A DNA stretch of 64,000 nt from Pseudolysinimonas sp051954455. GTDB taxonomy: Bacteria > Actinomycetota > Actinomycetes > Actinomycetales > Microbacteriaceae. The stretch covers positions 1 through 64,000 of the forward strand of contig NZ_JBQCHS010000024.1 of assembly GCF_051954455.1 (NCBI RefSeq). The letters run 5' to 3'. The notes below the pieces were generated by a model. It was not told the DNA's origin, ran no database searches, and saw only the letters and a program-made list of their open reading frames with translations. Each line of letters opens with the position of its first letter. Within the stretch, counting starts at the first letter, position 1. Positions 56,404 to 64,000 of this stretch are shown here, piece after piece. The translations under genes were made by a program, and so were the position numbers.

Positions 56404-56924
56404 CGGCCACCGTCGTCGGCATCTCGGGCACGCTGCACGCACCGTCGAAGACCGATCGGGTGCTCGACGCGATCCTCGCGGCCGTCGCGGACCGCACCGG
56501 CGCGACCACCGCCACGGTCTCGGTGCTGGACCACGGGCACGCGATCGTCGACGCGCTCGCGGCCCCGCCGGCTCCCGCGCTCGCCGCCGCTGACGAGCAG
56601 GTGCTCGCCGCCGACGCCCTCGTCGTCGCGACCCCCGTCTACAAGGGGTCGTACACCGGGCTGCTGAAGGCCTTCGTCGACCCGCTCGCGCCGGCCTCGC
56701 TCGCGGACGTGCCCGTGCTCCTCGCCGCGATCGCCGGCGACGACCAGCACGCGCTCGTCATCGACCACGAGCTGCGGCCGCTGTTCGGCTTCTTCGGGGC
56801 CGCGGTGCTGCCGCGGGGCGTCTATGCGCGGGGCGTCGATCTCGCCGACCCGGAGGCGCTCTCGCCCGCGCTCGCGGAGCGGATCGACGCGGCGGCCGAG
56901 CGGCTGGCGGCGGCGCTCCTCTGA
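56400..56924 (+). CDS. NADPH-dependent FMN reductase, CTG start
   Basis: 174 residues of the flavodoxin-like NADPH:FMN reductase fold (SsuE/MsuE type). TVVGISGTLHAPSKTDRVLDAIL is the FMN phosphate loop, ALVVATPVYKGSYTGLLKAFVD is the second flavin loop. No ATG, GTG or TTG occurs in frame early enough: the first GTG (56460) would delete the loop. The CTG at 56400 overlaps the monooxygenase stop as CTGA with GGGA just upstream, so it is the likely start. It gives reduced FMN to the preceding monooxygenase. Confidence 0.82.
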   Translation: MTATVVGISGTLHAPSKTDRVLDAILAAVADRTGATTATVSVLDHGHAIVDALAAPPAPALAAADEQVLAADALVVATPVYKGSYTGLLKAFVDPLAPASLADVPVLLAAIAGDDQHALVIDHELRPLFGFFGAAVLPRGVYARGVDLADPEALSPALAERIDAAAERLAAALL

Positions 56925-56934
56925 CGCCGAAGGG

Positions 56935-57288
56935 TCAAGCGGACGGGGGAGTGCGCGGAGCCCGCGGGGCGCGCGCACGCGGCGCCCGAGCCTGCTTCGG
57001 CGCGGGCGCGCTCTCCGGCCGGTCGATGACCGCCGGAGCCGGAGCCGGAGCTGGAGCCTTCGGGGCCAGCGGCACCGACGCCGCCTCCCGCTGCGCGGCG
57101 ATGTAGAGCTCCGCGGCCTTCGTCGCCGTCAGGAGGTAGCGCACGAGGATGACGAGGAACGCGATGATCCCCGCGAGGACGACGAGCGCGACGACCACGG
57201 CCACGATCGCCGCCCCGACGCCGTAGGTCGCGCGGAGCAGCTCGCCGAGCGGGCCGTGCGGTCCGGGGCCCGGCCACGGGCCGTGCAT
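56935..57288 (-). CDS. Single-helix membrane protein with Ala/Pro-rich tail
   Basis: 117 residues. MHGPWPGPGPHGPLGELLRATYGVG, then one long hydrophobic helix (about 26-53), a short amphipathic part (TATKAAELYIAAQREA), and a disordered Ala/Pro/Arg tail. No recognised domain. The ATG overlaps the stop of the upstream small gene as TGATG. It is convergent with the FMN reductase gene, 10 bases away. Function unknown. Confidence 0.6.
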   Translation of the reverse strand: MHGPWPGPGPHGPLGELLRATYGVGAAIVAVVVALVVLAGIIAFLVILVRYLLTATKAAELYIAAQREAASVPLAPKAPAPAPAPAVIDRPESAPAPKQARAPRARAPRAPRTPPSA

Positions 57289-57491
57289 CAGTAGCGCTCC
57301 TCGAGCTCCCGCAGCTCGGCCTGGCGCGACTTCTCGAGCACGTCGCCCACCGCGATCGCGATCCCGATGCCGAGGCTGGCCCACATGAGGACGAGCCGCC
57401 AGTCGCGCGGGCCCTCCTTCGACGCCCGGGCGAGCCCGATCGCCGGGAAGATCGCGGACCAGATGCCGGGGCTCAGCAGGAACTTGCGCAC
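57288..57491 (-). CDS. Small membrane protein
   Basis: 67 residues with one or two hydrophobic stretches (FLLSPGIWSAIFPAIGLA and LVLMWASLGIGIAIAVGDVL) and a charged C-terminal part EKSRQAELRELEERY. The GTG at 57491 lies 6 bases after TACCGT, a leaderless start, which supports it as a real gene. Its stop overlaps the next ATG, so the two small proteins are probably made together. Function unknown. Confidence 0.6.
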   Translation of the reverse strand: MRKFLLSPGIWSAIFPAIGLARASKEGPRDWRLVLMWASLGIGIAIAVGDVLEKSRQAELRELEERY

Positions 57492-57497
57492 GGCTCC

Positions 57498-57503
57498 ACG
57501 GTA
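57498..57503 (-). promoter_or_regulatory. -10 element, leaderless promoter
   Basis: TACCGT on the minus strand, 6 bases before the GTG at 57491. Confidence 0.55.
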
Positions 57504-57557
57504 GCGACGCCCGTCGGAGGCCGCATCCGTCGCCAGCCGACCCTCAGGTCGATCGCG

Positions 57558-58448
57558 TCACGCGGTGCGCTTGGCCTGGCGCTTGGCCGCCTTGCGCTCC
57601 GCGCGCGCCTTCAGCATGTGCGAGGGGCCGACGCCGAGCGGATCGCGCTCCGCGTGCTCCTGCCCGACGTACTTCTTCGCGTACGCGACCGTCTCGATCA
57701 GCACGTCGAGCTTCGGCTGCTGCTCCTTCTCCTTGCGCGTGATCACCTCGGCGACCACGTTGCCGCTCCAGTGGTTCTCGGCGAGCCAGGTGAGCGTCTC
57801 GGCGACGGGCTGGGTGCCGTGCCCCGGGGGCAGGTGCTCGTCGAGGATCTGCCCCTCGTCGGCCGACCTGCGCCCGTCGCAGAGGTGGATGTGCTTGAGC
57901 CGGTCGCCCATCGCCTGCGCCATCTGCAGCGAGTCGCGACCCGCGAGCGAGGCGTGGGAGAAGTCGAGCGTCATCGCGTCGACGTCCATCTCGAGCGGAT
58001 CCGAGCTCGGCTTGTAGGCCTTGATGCCCCGCCCGCCGACCTTCCACGGGAACATGTTCTCCACGCAGATGTCGACGCCGCTGGACTGCGCCGTCTCGCG
58101 CACGACCTTCTCGAAGCGGTCGGCGTACTCGCCCTGCCAGCGGAACGGCGGGTGGACGACGACCGAGCCGGCGCCGAGGCGAGCGGCGTGCTCCGCCGAC
58201 TTCTCGAGCTTGATCCGCGGGTCGCGGCCATAGACGAACGTCGTCAGCAGCAGCACCGGCGCGTGCACCGAGAGGATCGGCATGGTGTACCGCTCGCTCA
58301 GGCGGAGCAGGGCGTCGGCGTCCTGCGTGGTCGGGTCGTTCGTGATCATGACCTCGACGCCGTCGTACCCGGCGAGACGTGCGAGGCGGAAGGCCTGCTC
58401 CATCCCCAGCGGATAGACGCAGGAGGTGCTCATCCCGATCGAAATCAT
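57558..58448 (-). CDS. Sugar phosphate isomerase/epimerase-like TIM-barrel protein
   Basis: 296 residues of the AP-endonuclease-2 / xylose-isomerase-like barrel. GYDGVEVMIT, VVVHPPFRWQ, ICVENMFPW, LDFSHASLAG and HIHLCDG carry the His, Glu and Asp metal ligands of the fold. A basic C-terminal tail (MLKARAERKAAKRQAKRTA) may bind nucleic acid or be simply exposed. The ATG at 58448 lies 9 bases after a TAGGTT -10 (58458-58463); a GTG three codons earlier abuts the -10 and is less likely. Substrate unknown. Confidence 0.82.
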   Translation of the reverse strand: MISIGMSTSCVYPLGMEQAFRLARLAGYDGVEVMITNDPTTQDADALLRLSERYTMPILSVHAPVLLLTTFVYGRDPRIKLEKSAEHAARLGAGSVVVHPPFRWQGEYADRFEKVVRETAQSSGVDICVENMFPWKVGGRGIKAYKPSSDPLEMDVDAMTLDFSHASLAGRDSLQMAQAMGDRLKHIHLCDGRRSADEGQILDEHLPPGHGTQPVAETLTWLAENHWSGNVVAEVITRKEKEQQPKLDVLIETVAYAKKYVGQEHAERDPLGVGPSHMLKARAERKAAKRQAKRTA

Positions 58449-58546
58449 CAGACCCACAACCTAACCGAGCGACGTGACGGGGGCGTGACACGCACAGGAA
58501 CTGCGTGGACCGCTCGAGGGATTCGGTGCGGGGGCAGGATCGGATG

Positions 58547-59311
58547 GTGACGGTCTTCCGCAAGCAGCGCGCCGACGCGCCCCCGGGCTTCTTCGCGGCG
58601 GAGGCGGCCGGGCTGCGCTGGCTGGCCGAGGCCGAGTCGGTCGGCGGGGCCGCCGTCGTCGCGGTGCGCGGCGTGGGGGAGGGCTGGATCGAGCTCGACC
58701 GTCTCGCGTCGGCGCGCCCGACGGCGGAGGCGGCGCGCGTCTTCGGGGCGGCGCTCGCGCGCACCCACGCGGCTGGTGCCGCGGCGTTCGGCGCCGCCCC
58801 CGGCGACGGTCCGTGGTTCATCGGCCGGCAGGAGCTGCCGTGCGATCCGAGCGCGACCTGGGGCGCGTTCTACGCGGCGCAGCGGGTGCTGCCGTTTGCG
58901 CGCCGCGCGCACGAGCGGCGCCACCTCGATGCCCGCGGCCTGGCCGTCGTCGAGGAGGCGTGCGCGCGGATCGCGTCGGGCGCGCTCGACGACGACGAGC
59001 CGCCCGCGCGCCTGCACGGCGATCTCTGGAACGGCAACGTCGCGTGGACGCCCGCGGGGGCCGTGCTCATCGACCCCGCGGCGCACGGCGGTCATCGCGA
59101 GACCGACCTGGCGATGCTCGCCCTGTTCGGCCTCCCGTTCCTCGACGTCGTGCTCGACGGCTACGACGCGGCGGCGCCGCTGCGGCCGGGCTGGCGGGAT
59201 CGCGTGCCGATGCACCAGCTCCACCCGCTCGCCGTGCACGCCGCGTCGCACGGCGCGGCCTACGCGGAGCCGCTCGCCGCCGCTGCTGAGAGCACGCTCG
59301 GACTCGGCTGA
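58547..59311 (+). CDS. Fructosamine kinase family protein
   Basis: 254 residues of the aminoglycoside phosphotransferase-like kinase fold. RLHGDLWNGNVAWTPAGAVLIDPAAHGGHRETDLAML holds the catalytic HGDLWxxN loop and the DP metal motif of fructosamine kinases, and WIELDRL fits the hinge. It would phosphorylate glycated amines so they can be deglycated. Start: GTG at 58547 lies 6 bases after CAGGAT (58535-58540); ATG 58544 one codon earlier is the alternative. It ends 13 bases before otsA. Confidence 0.86.
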   Translation: MTVFRKQRADAPPGFFAAEAAGLRWLAEAESVGGAAVVAVRGVGEGWIELDRLASARPTAEAARVFGAALARTHAAGAAAFGAAPGDGPWFIGRQELPCDPSATWGAFYAAQRVLPFARRAHERRHLDARGLAVVEEACARIASGALDDDEPPARLHGDLWNGNVAWTPAGAVLIDPAAHGGHRETDLAMLALFGLPFLDVVLDGYDAAAPLRPGWRDRVPMHQLHPLAVHAASHGAAYAEPLAAAAESTLGLG

Positions 59312-59317
59312 TAGCGT
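59312..59317 (+). promoter_or_regulatory. -10 element, leaderless promoter of otsA-otsB
   Basis: TAGCGT, 7 bases, then ATG at 59325; the -10 overlaps the stop of the preceding gene. Confidence 0.65.
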
Positions 59318-59324
59318 CGGGACC

Positions 59325-60797
59325 ATGGACGACGAGACGTACCCCTTCGTCGTCGTCAGCAACCGCCTCCCGGTCGATCGTGTCGTCGACGAGGACGGCA
59401 CGGAGCACTGGCGCCAGTCGCCCGGCGGCCTGGTCACCGCCCTCGAGCCCATCATGCGCGAGGCCGACGGAGCCTGGGTCGGCTGGGTCGGCGCCCCCGA
59501 TCTCGAGCACGAGCCCTTCGATCACGACGGCATCCGCATCGTGCCGGTCGCGCTCAGCGAGGACGACATCCAGCGCTACTACGAGGGCTTCAGCAACGAC
59601 ACCCTCTGGCCGCTGTACCACGACGTGATCGCGCCGCCGAGCTACCACCGGATCTGGTGGGACAGTTACGTCAGCGTCAACCAGCGCTTCGCCAACGCGG
59701 TCGCGGCGGTCACCTCCGAGAACGGCACCGTCTGGGTGCAGGACTACCAGCTGCAGCTCGTGCCGCGGATGCTGCGCCAGCTCCGCCCGGACCTGACCAT
59801 CGGGTTCTTCAATCACATCCCGTTCCCGGCCTACGGCATCTTCAGCCAGCTGCCCTGGCGCACGCAGATCGTCGAGGGCCTCCTCGGCGCCGACGTCATC
59901 GGCTTCCAGCGCTCCGCCGACGCGGGCAACTTCTCCCGGGCGGTACGGCGCCTCGTCGGCTACCCGGCGAAGAGCCCCGTCATCGACGTGCCCGCACGCG
60001 GCGACAGTCCGGCGCGCAGGGTGGTCGCGCGGGCCTTCCCGATCTCCATCGACGCGGCGGGATTCGAGGAGCTGGCGCACCGCCCCGAGGTCGAGGCGCG
60101 CGCCGCGCAGATCCGCCACGATCTCGGCGACCCGAAGCGGATCCTGCTCGGCGTCGACCGGCTCGACTACACCAAGGGCATCGGCCACCGGCTGAAGGCC
60201 TACCACGAGCTCCTGCAGGACGGCCGCGTCGACGTCGAGGACGTCGTGCTCGTCCAGGTCGCGAGCCCGAGCCGCGAGCGCGTCGACACCTACCGTCAGC
60301 TGCGCGACGAGGTCGAGCTGACCGTCGGCCGCATCAACGGCGACTTCGGCGGGATCGGCCGCGAGGCCGTCAGCTATCAGCACCACGGTTTCCCGCGCGA
60401 GGAGATGGCGGCGCTCTACCTCGCGGCCGACGTCATGCTCGTCACGGCCCTCCGCGACGGCATGAACCTCGTCGCGAAGGAGTACGTGGCGGCGCGGTTC
60501 GACGAGGACGGCGTGCTCGTGCTCTCCGAGTTCACCGGGGCCTCCGACGAGCTGCGGCAGGCGGTGCTCATCAACCCGCACGACATCGACGGGATGAAGG
60601 ACGCGATCGTCCGGGCGATCGAGATGCCTCGGCCCGAGCGGCGCCGGCGGATGCGGGCGCTGCGCAAGCGCGTGCGCGACAACGACGTGGCGCACTGGTC
60701 GCGGGAGTTCCTGCGCACGCTGGCCGAGCACTCCCGCGGCGGGTCCGACCCGCTCGGCGAGCTCGAGTGGACCGTCGACCGGGCCCCGCGGAGCTGA
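59325..60797 (+). CDS. otsA: Trehalose-6-phosphate synthase
   Basis: 490 residues, a GT20 enzyme joining UDP- or ADP/GDP-glucose and glucose-6-phosphate. VVVSNRLPV, the W in WVGWVG, VWVQDYQLQLVPRMLR, GFFNHIPFP, GVDRLDYTKGI and ALRDGMNLVAKEYVA are family signatures with the acceptor and donor residues. Trehalose protects against drying and osmotic stress. The leaderless ATG is followed by otsB one base after its stop. Confidence 0.96.
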   Translation: MDDETYPFVVVSNRLPVDRVVDEDGTEHWRQSPGGLVTALEPIMREADGAWVGWVGAPDLEHEPFDHDGIRIVPVALSEDDIQRYYEGFSNDTLWPLYHDVIAPPSYHRIWWDSYVSVNQRFANAVAAVTSENGTVWVQDYQLQLVPRMLRQLRPDLTIGFFNHIPFPAYGIFSQLPWRTQIVEGLLGADVIGFQRSADAGNFSRAVRRLVGYPAKSPVIDVPARGDSPARRVVARAFPISIDAAGFEELAHRPEVEARAAQIRHDLGDPKRILLGVDRLDYTKGIGHRLKAYHELLQDGRVDVEDVVLVQVASPSRERVDTYRQLRDEVELTVGRINGDFGGIGREAVSYQHHGFPREEMAALYLAADVMLVTALRDGMNLVAKEYVAARFDEDGVLVLSEFTGASDELRQAVLINPHDIDGMKDAIVRAIEMPRPERRRRMRALRKRVRDNDVAHWSREFLRTLAEHSRGGSDPLGELEWTVDRAPRS

Positions 60798-60798
60798 C

Positions 60799-61572
60799 GT
60801 GGACGAACCGCTGGATCCCGGGCTCGTCGACGCCCTCCGCGCCTTCGCCGGGCCGGGCCGGGTGCTCGTCGCCCTCGACTTCGACGGGACCCTCGCCCCG
60901 ATCGCCGACCATCCGGGCGGGGCGCGGACGCTGCCCGCCGCGCACGACGCGATCGAGCGGCTGCTCGCGGCGCCCGAGACCGAGGTCGCCTACGTCAGCG
61001 GCCGCTCGCTCGCGAGCCTCGTCGACGCCGCCCGGCCGCCGGCGGGGTCGCTGCTGGTCGGGTCGCACGGGATCGAGGTGCGCCTCGACGACGGGGCGGA
61101 GCCGCTCGCCCTGCACGACGACGAGCGCGCCCGGGTGCGGGAGCTCCACGACCTGCTCGAGCAGGTCGCCACCCGTCACGAGGGCGTCTGGGTCGAGGAC
61201 AAGCCGGCCGGATCCGCGCTCCACACCCGGCAGGCCGACGACGACGTCGCGGAGACGGCCGAGCGGGAGGCGCTGGCGGAGACCGAGGCGCGGCTGCCCG
61301 GCCTCACCTCGCGGGGCGGCAAGAGGATCCTCGAGTTCTCCGTCCGCGACGCGACGAAAGGGGACGGGCTCGACCTGCTGCGCGCGCATGTCGGCGCCGA
61401 CCGTGTGCTCTACGCGGGCGACGACCTCACCGACGAGGACGCGTTCGCGGTGCTGCGCGACGGCGACGTCGGGATCAGGAGCGGGCCCGGGGAGACGCGC
61501 GCCGCGTTCCGCGTCGCCGGTCCCGAGGAGATGGCGGCCGCGCTCGCGCTTCTCGCCGACGCCCGCGCCTGA
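60799..61572 (+). CDS. otsB: Trehalose-6-phosphate phosphatase
   Basis: 257 residues of the HAD fold. VLVALDFDGTLAPI holds the nucleophile and acid Asp, YVSGRS is motif 2, and LYAGDDLTDEDAF is the Mg site. It dephosphorylates the OtsA product. The GTG at 60799 is one base after the otsA stop, so the two are expressed together. It is followed by a 277-base gap with no gene. Confidence 0.95.
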   Translation: MDEPLDPGLVDALRAFAGPGRVLVALDFDGTLAPIADHPGGARTLPAAHDAIERLLAAPETEVAYVSGRSLASLVDAARPPAGSLLVGSHGIEVRLDDGAEPLALHDDERARVRELHDLLEQVATRHEGVWVEDKPAGSALHTRQADDDVAETAEREALAETEARLPGLTSRGGKRILEFSVRDATKGDGLDLLRAHVGADRVLYAGDDLTDEDAFAVLRDGDVGIRSGPGETRAAFRVAGPEEMAAALALLADARA

Positions 61573-61849
61573 GGGACTGCCGCCGCGCGCCCCAGCCGAG
61601 CATGCCACGCCGCTGGGCCGAGTACGCCTGCGCATCCGCGAGCCCTCAGCGACGAAGGTTCAGGGGAGGCCCGCCGAGTCGCGGTCCGGCGCGAGCGGTG
61701 TGCGGCGCGTCTCCTGAAGTTTCGACGGGGGGCGGAGCCGAGGGGGCGCATCGACCGGGGGCGGAGGGGAGGGGCGCTTCGACGTGGCGGAATCCGGTCG
61801 CCGCTCCCGCGCGTCGGTGGCGCCCGCGCGGCGGCGCTACCCTCGTCAC
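61573..61849 (+). other. Gene-free stretch between otsB and ilvD
   Basis: 277 bases, the longest intergenic region here. It holds loosely repeated G-rich segments (gggggcggag-type, at about 61733 and 61758), each near a ttcgac or tcgacc. It also holds an imperfect inverted repeat between about 61649-61668 (cgacgaaggttcagggga) and 61710-61728 (tcctgaagtttcgacg). No T-run terminator, leader peptide or known riboswitch is evident. It ends with the ilvD -10. Confidence 0.4.
61838..61843 (+). promoter_or_regulatory. -10 element, leaderless promoter of ilvD
   Basis: TACCCT, 6 bases, then ATG at 61850. Confidence 0.65.
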
Positions 61850-63571
61850 ATGCCGGAAACAACGCCCGAATCGGCCGCGCCCGCCGTCGACTGGAAGCCG
61901 CGCAGCCGCACCGTCACCGACGGCATCGAGGCCATGACGAGCCGCGGGATGCTCCGCGCGGTCGGCATGGGCGATGAGGACTGGGAGAAGCCGCAGGTCG
62001 GCATCGCGAGCTCCTGGAACGAGATCACCCCCTGCAACCTGAGCCTCGCCCGCCTCGCGCAGGCCGCCAAGGAGGGCGTCCACTCCGGCGGCGGCTACCC
62101 GCTGCAGTTCGGCACCGTCTCGGTCTCCGACGGCATCTCGATGGGCCACGAGGGGATGCACTTCTCGCTCGTCAGCCGCGAGGTCATCGCCGACTCCGTC
62201 GAGACGGTCATGCAGGCGGAGCGCCTCGACGGCTCGGTGCTGCTCGCGGGATGCGACAAGTCGATCCCCGGCATGCTCATGGCCGCCGCCCGGCTCGACC
62301 TGGCGAGCGTCTTCCTCTACGCCGGGTCGATCGCGCCCGGCTGGGTGCGCCTCTCCGACGGCTCGGAGCAGGACATCACCATCATCGACTCCTTCGCCGC
62401 GGTCGGCGCCGTGCAGGCCGGCCTCATGAGCGAGGAGGACGCGCACACGATCGAGTGCGCCTTCGCGCCCGGCATGGGCGCGTGCGGCGGCATGTACACC
62501 GCCAACACGATGGCGTCGGTCGCCGAGGCGCTCGGCCTCTCGATCCCCGGCAGCGCGAGCCCGCCGGCCGCCGACGGACGCCGCGACTACTACGCGCGCC
62601 GCTCGGGCGAGGCCGTCGTCGAGCTGCTGCGGAAGGGCATCACCGCGCGCCAGATCCTCACCAAGGAGGCGTTCGAGAACGCGATCGCCGTCGGCATGGC
62701 GCTCGGCGGGTCGACGAACATCGTGCTGCACCTCCTCGCGATCGCCCACGAGGCGGGGGTCGAGCTCGACCTCGACGACTTCAACCGGATCGGCGCCAAG
62801 GTCCCGCACATCGGCGACCTGAAGCCGTTCGGCCGCTACGTCATGAACGACGTCGACCGTCGCGGCGGCATCCCGGTGCTCATGAAGGCCCTGCTGGATG
62901 CAGGCCTCCTGCACGGCGACTGCCTCACCGTGACCGGCAAGACCATGGCCGAGAATCTCGCCGACATCGACCCGCCGAAGCTGGACGGCACGGTGCTGCG
63001 CACCCTCGAGGACCCGATCCACGCGACCGGCGGCCTCACGATCCTCAAGGGCTCGATGGCGCCCGAGGGGGCGGTCGTCAAGACGGCGGGCTTCGACAAG
63101 GCGACCTTCGAGGGCCCGGCGCACGTGTTCGAGCGCGAGCGTGAGGCGCTCGACGCGCTCGCCGCCGGCCGGATCGCGAAGGGCGAGGTGGTCGTCATCC
63201 GCTACGAGGGCCCCAAGGGCGGTCCCGGCATGCGGGAGATGCTCGCGATCACCGCCGCCATCAAGGGCGCGGGGCTCGGAGCGGATGTCCTACTATTGAC
63301 GGACGGACGATTCTCGGGCGGCACAACCGGCCTCTGCATCGGCCACATCGCACCCGAGGCGGTGGACGCTGGTCCCATCGCCTTCGTGCGCGACGGAGAT
63401 CTGATACGGGTCGATATCGCAGCACGGACGATCGACCTACTCGTCGACGCCTCCGAGCTGGAGAGCCGCCGTTCCGGCTGGGCTCCCCTTCCCCCGCGTT
63501 ACACCCGCGGCGTCCTCGCGAAGTACTCCAAGCTCGTGCGCTCCGCTGCGGAGGGCGCGGTCACGGGGTAG
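61850..63571 (+). CDS. ilvD: Dihydroxy-acid dehydratase
   Basis: 573 residues. It dehydrates 2,3-dihydroxy acids in isoleucine and valine synthesis with an iron-sulfur cluster. Cys ligands are in EITPCNLSL, LLAGCDKSIPGM and GMGACGGMYTANTM. DGRFSGGTTGLCIGHIAPEA is the conserved C-terminal signature. The ATG at 61850 is set by the leaderless -10; an upstream frame to 61784 is Arg-rich and unlikely. About 63285-63470 has codons rare elsewhere in the gene (CTA, ATA, CGA, TTG). ilvB follows 32 bases later. Confidence 0.95.
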   Translation: MPETTPESAAPAVDWKPRSRTVTDGIEAMTSRGMLRAVGMGDEDWEKPQVGIASSWNEITPCNLSLARLAQAAKEGVHSGGGYPLQFGTVSVSDGISMGHEGMHFSLVSREVIADSVETVMQAERLDGSVLLAGCDKSIPGMLMAAARLDLASVFLYAGSIAPGWVRLSDGSEQDITIIDSFAAVGAVQAGLMSEEDAHTIECAFAPGMGACGGMYTANTMASVAEALGLSIPGSASPPAADGRRDYYARRSGEAVVELLRKGITARQILTKEAFENAIAVGMALGGSTNIVLHLLAIAHEAGVELDLDDFNRIGAKVPHIGDLKPFGRYVMNDVDRRGGIPVLMKALLDAGLLHGDCLTVTGKTMAENLADIDPPKLDGTVLRTLEDPIHATGGLTILKGSMAPEGAVVKTAGFDKATFEGPAHVFEREREALDALAAGRIAKGEVVVIRYEGPKGGPGMREMLAITAAIKGAGLGADVLLLTDGRFSGGTTGLCIGHIAPEAVDAGPIAFVRDGDLIRVDIAARTIDLLVDASELESRRSGWAPLPPRYTRGVLAKYSKLVRSAAEGAVTG

Positions 63572-63603
63572 CCGCGTCCCGCCTCCGATCTCAAGGACAC
63601 CTC

Positions 63604-64000
63604 CATGGCCTCCACCGAGCCGCCGATCCTCACCGGGTCCGGCGCCATCCTCGCCAGTCTCGAGAAGCTGGGCGTCACCGACGTCTTCGGCATCCCGGGC
63701 GGCGCCATCATGCCGTTCTACGACGAGCTCATGTCGTCGACCGCGGTGCGGCACATCCTCACCCGGCACGAGCAGGGCGCCGGTCACGCAGCGGAGGGCT
63801 ACGCCGCCGCGTCGGGCCGGGTCGGCGTCTGCATCGCGACCTCCGGCCCCGGCGCCACCAACCTCGTGACCGCGATCGCCGACGCCTACATGGACTCGGT
63901 ACCGCTCATCGCGATCACCGGGCAGGTCTTCTCGACCGTCATGGGCACCGACGCGTTCCAGGAGGTCGACATCGTGGGCATCACGATGCCGATCACCAAG
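63604..64000 (+). CDS. ilvB: Acetolactate synthase large subunit, N-terminal part (runs off the window)
   Basis: The first 132 residues of a thiamine diphosphate enzyme that makes acetolactate or acetohydroxybutyrate. TGSGAILASLEKLGVTDVFGIPGGAIMPFYDEL, then RHEQGAGHAAEGYAAASGRVGVCIATSGPGATNLVTAIADAYMDSVPLIAITGQV and GTDAFQEVDIVGITMPITK are typical, with the catalytic Glu in RHEQGA. The ATG at 63604 has AAGGA 7 bases upstream. It belongs with ilvD in branched-chain amino acid synthesis. Confidence 0.96.

Noticed and set aside
56460..56924. FMN reductase starting at the in-frame GTG 56460
   Set aside because: It would remove the phosphate-binding loop needed for FMN.
63289..63294. TACTAT as a promoter for ilvB
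   Set aside because: About 300 bases inside ilvD, no supporting -35; listed only as part of the codon-patch observation.

Overview
This 64 kb window is chromosomal DNA from a high-GC actinobacterium, most likely of the family Microbacteriaceae. The grounds are the G/C-rich third codon positions, two WhiB regulators, MtrA/MtrB/LpqB, PdtaS beside WhiB1, relatives of Rv3235, Rv3259 and DUF3499, a DUF5719 protein, a single-chain RmlC-RmlD enzyme, and many genes whose start codon sits 6-7 bases after a -10 element (leaderless transcription). Genes are dense. No gene-free stretch exceeds 300 bases; the longest is 61573-61849. I saw no phage, insertion sequence, CRISPR array or rRNA. One tRNA gene (Lys, CTT) is present.

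1-17.0 kb is a surface-polysaccharide locus. It holds dTDP-L-rhamnose synthesis (rmlA, rmlB, fused rmlCD), two family-1/4-type glycosyltransferases, three family-2 glycosyltransferases (one paired with a DUF2304 protein), a DUF2142 membrane protein, a Wzx-like flippase and two tandem O-antigen ligase/polymerase-like proteins. A secreted protein lies at each end, and both share a C-terminal module. The right-hand one (14856-16997) joins a CAP domain, a glycoside-hydrolase-like domain and that module. Codon use here is more relaxed than in the rest of the window.

17.0-30.5 kb: a glutaryl-CoA-dehydrogenase-like flavoprotein, manA, a duplicated-domain lipoprotein and galE, then a conserved actinobacterial block: whiB2, a GT2 fused to a large membrane region, a DUF5719 protein, a degenerate zincin-fold protein, DUF3499, S-adenosylhomocysteinase and a CPA1 antiporter.

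30.5-47 kb: a fur-katG peroxide-defence operon with a likely operator, an aquaporin, then mtrA. Two genes on the opposite strand (an M20 peptidase and a YbdK-type ligase) separate mtrA from mtrB-lpqB. comF, hpf and secA follow, secA ends in a strong terminator, and an APC permease comes next.

47-53.6 kb: an Rv3235-family protein, a conserved hypothetical, a small HTH protein, an SAF/CpaB-like protein with a CpaE-like ATPase, PdtaS, WhiB1, a small membrane protein, Bcp peroxiredoxin and tRNA-Lys.

53.6-64 kb: a metY - flavin monooxygenase - FMN reductase operon (sulfur assimilation and scavenging) behind a hairpin-rich leader, two small membrane proteins, a TIM-barrel isomerase-like protein, a fructosamine-kinase-like protein, otsA-otsB for trehalose, then ilvD and the start of ilvB, which runs off the window.
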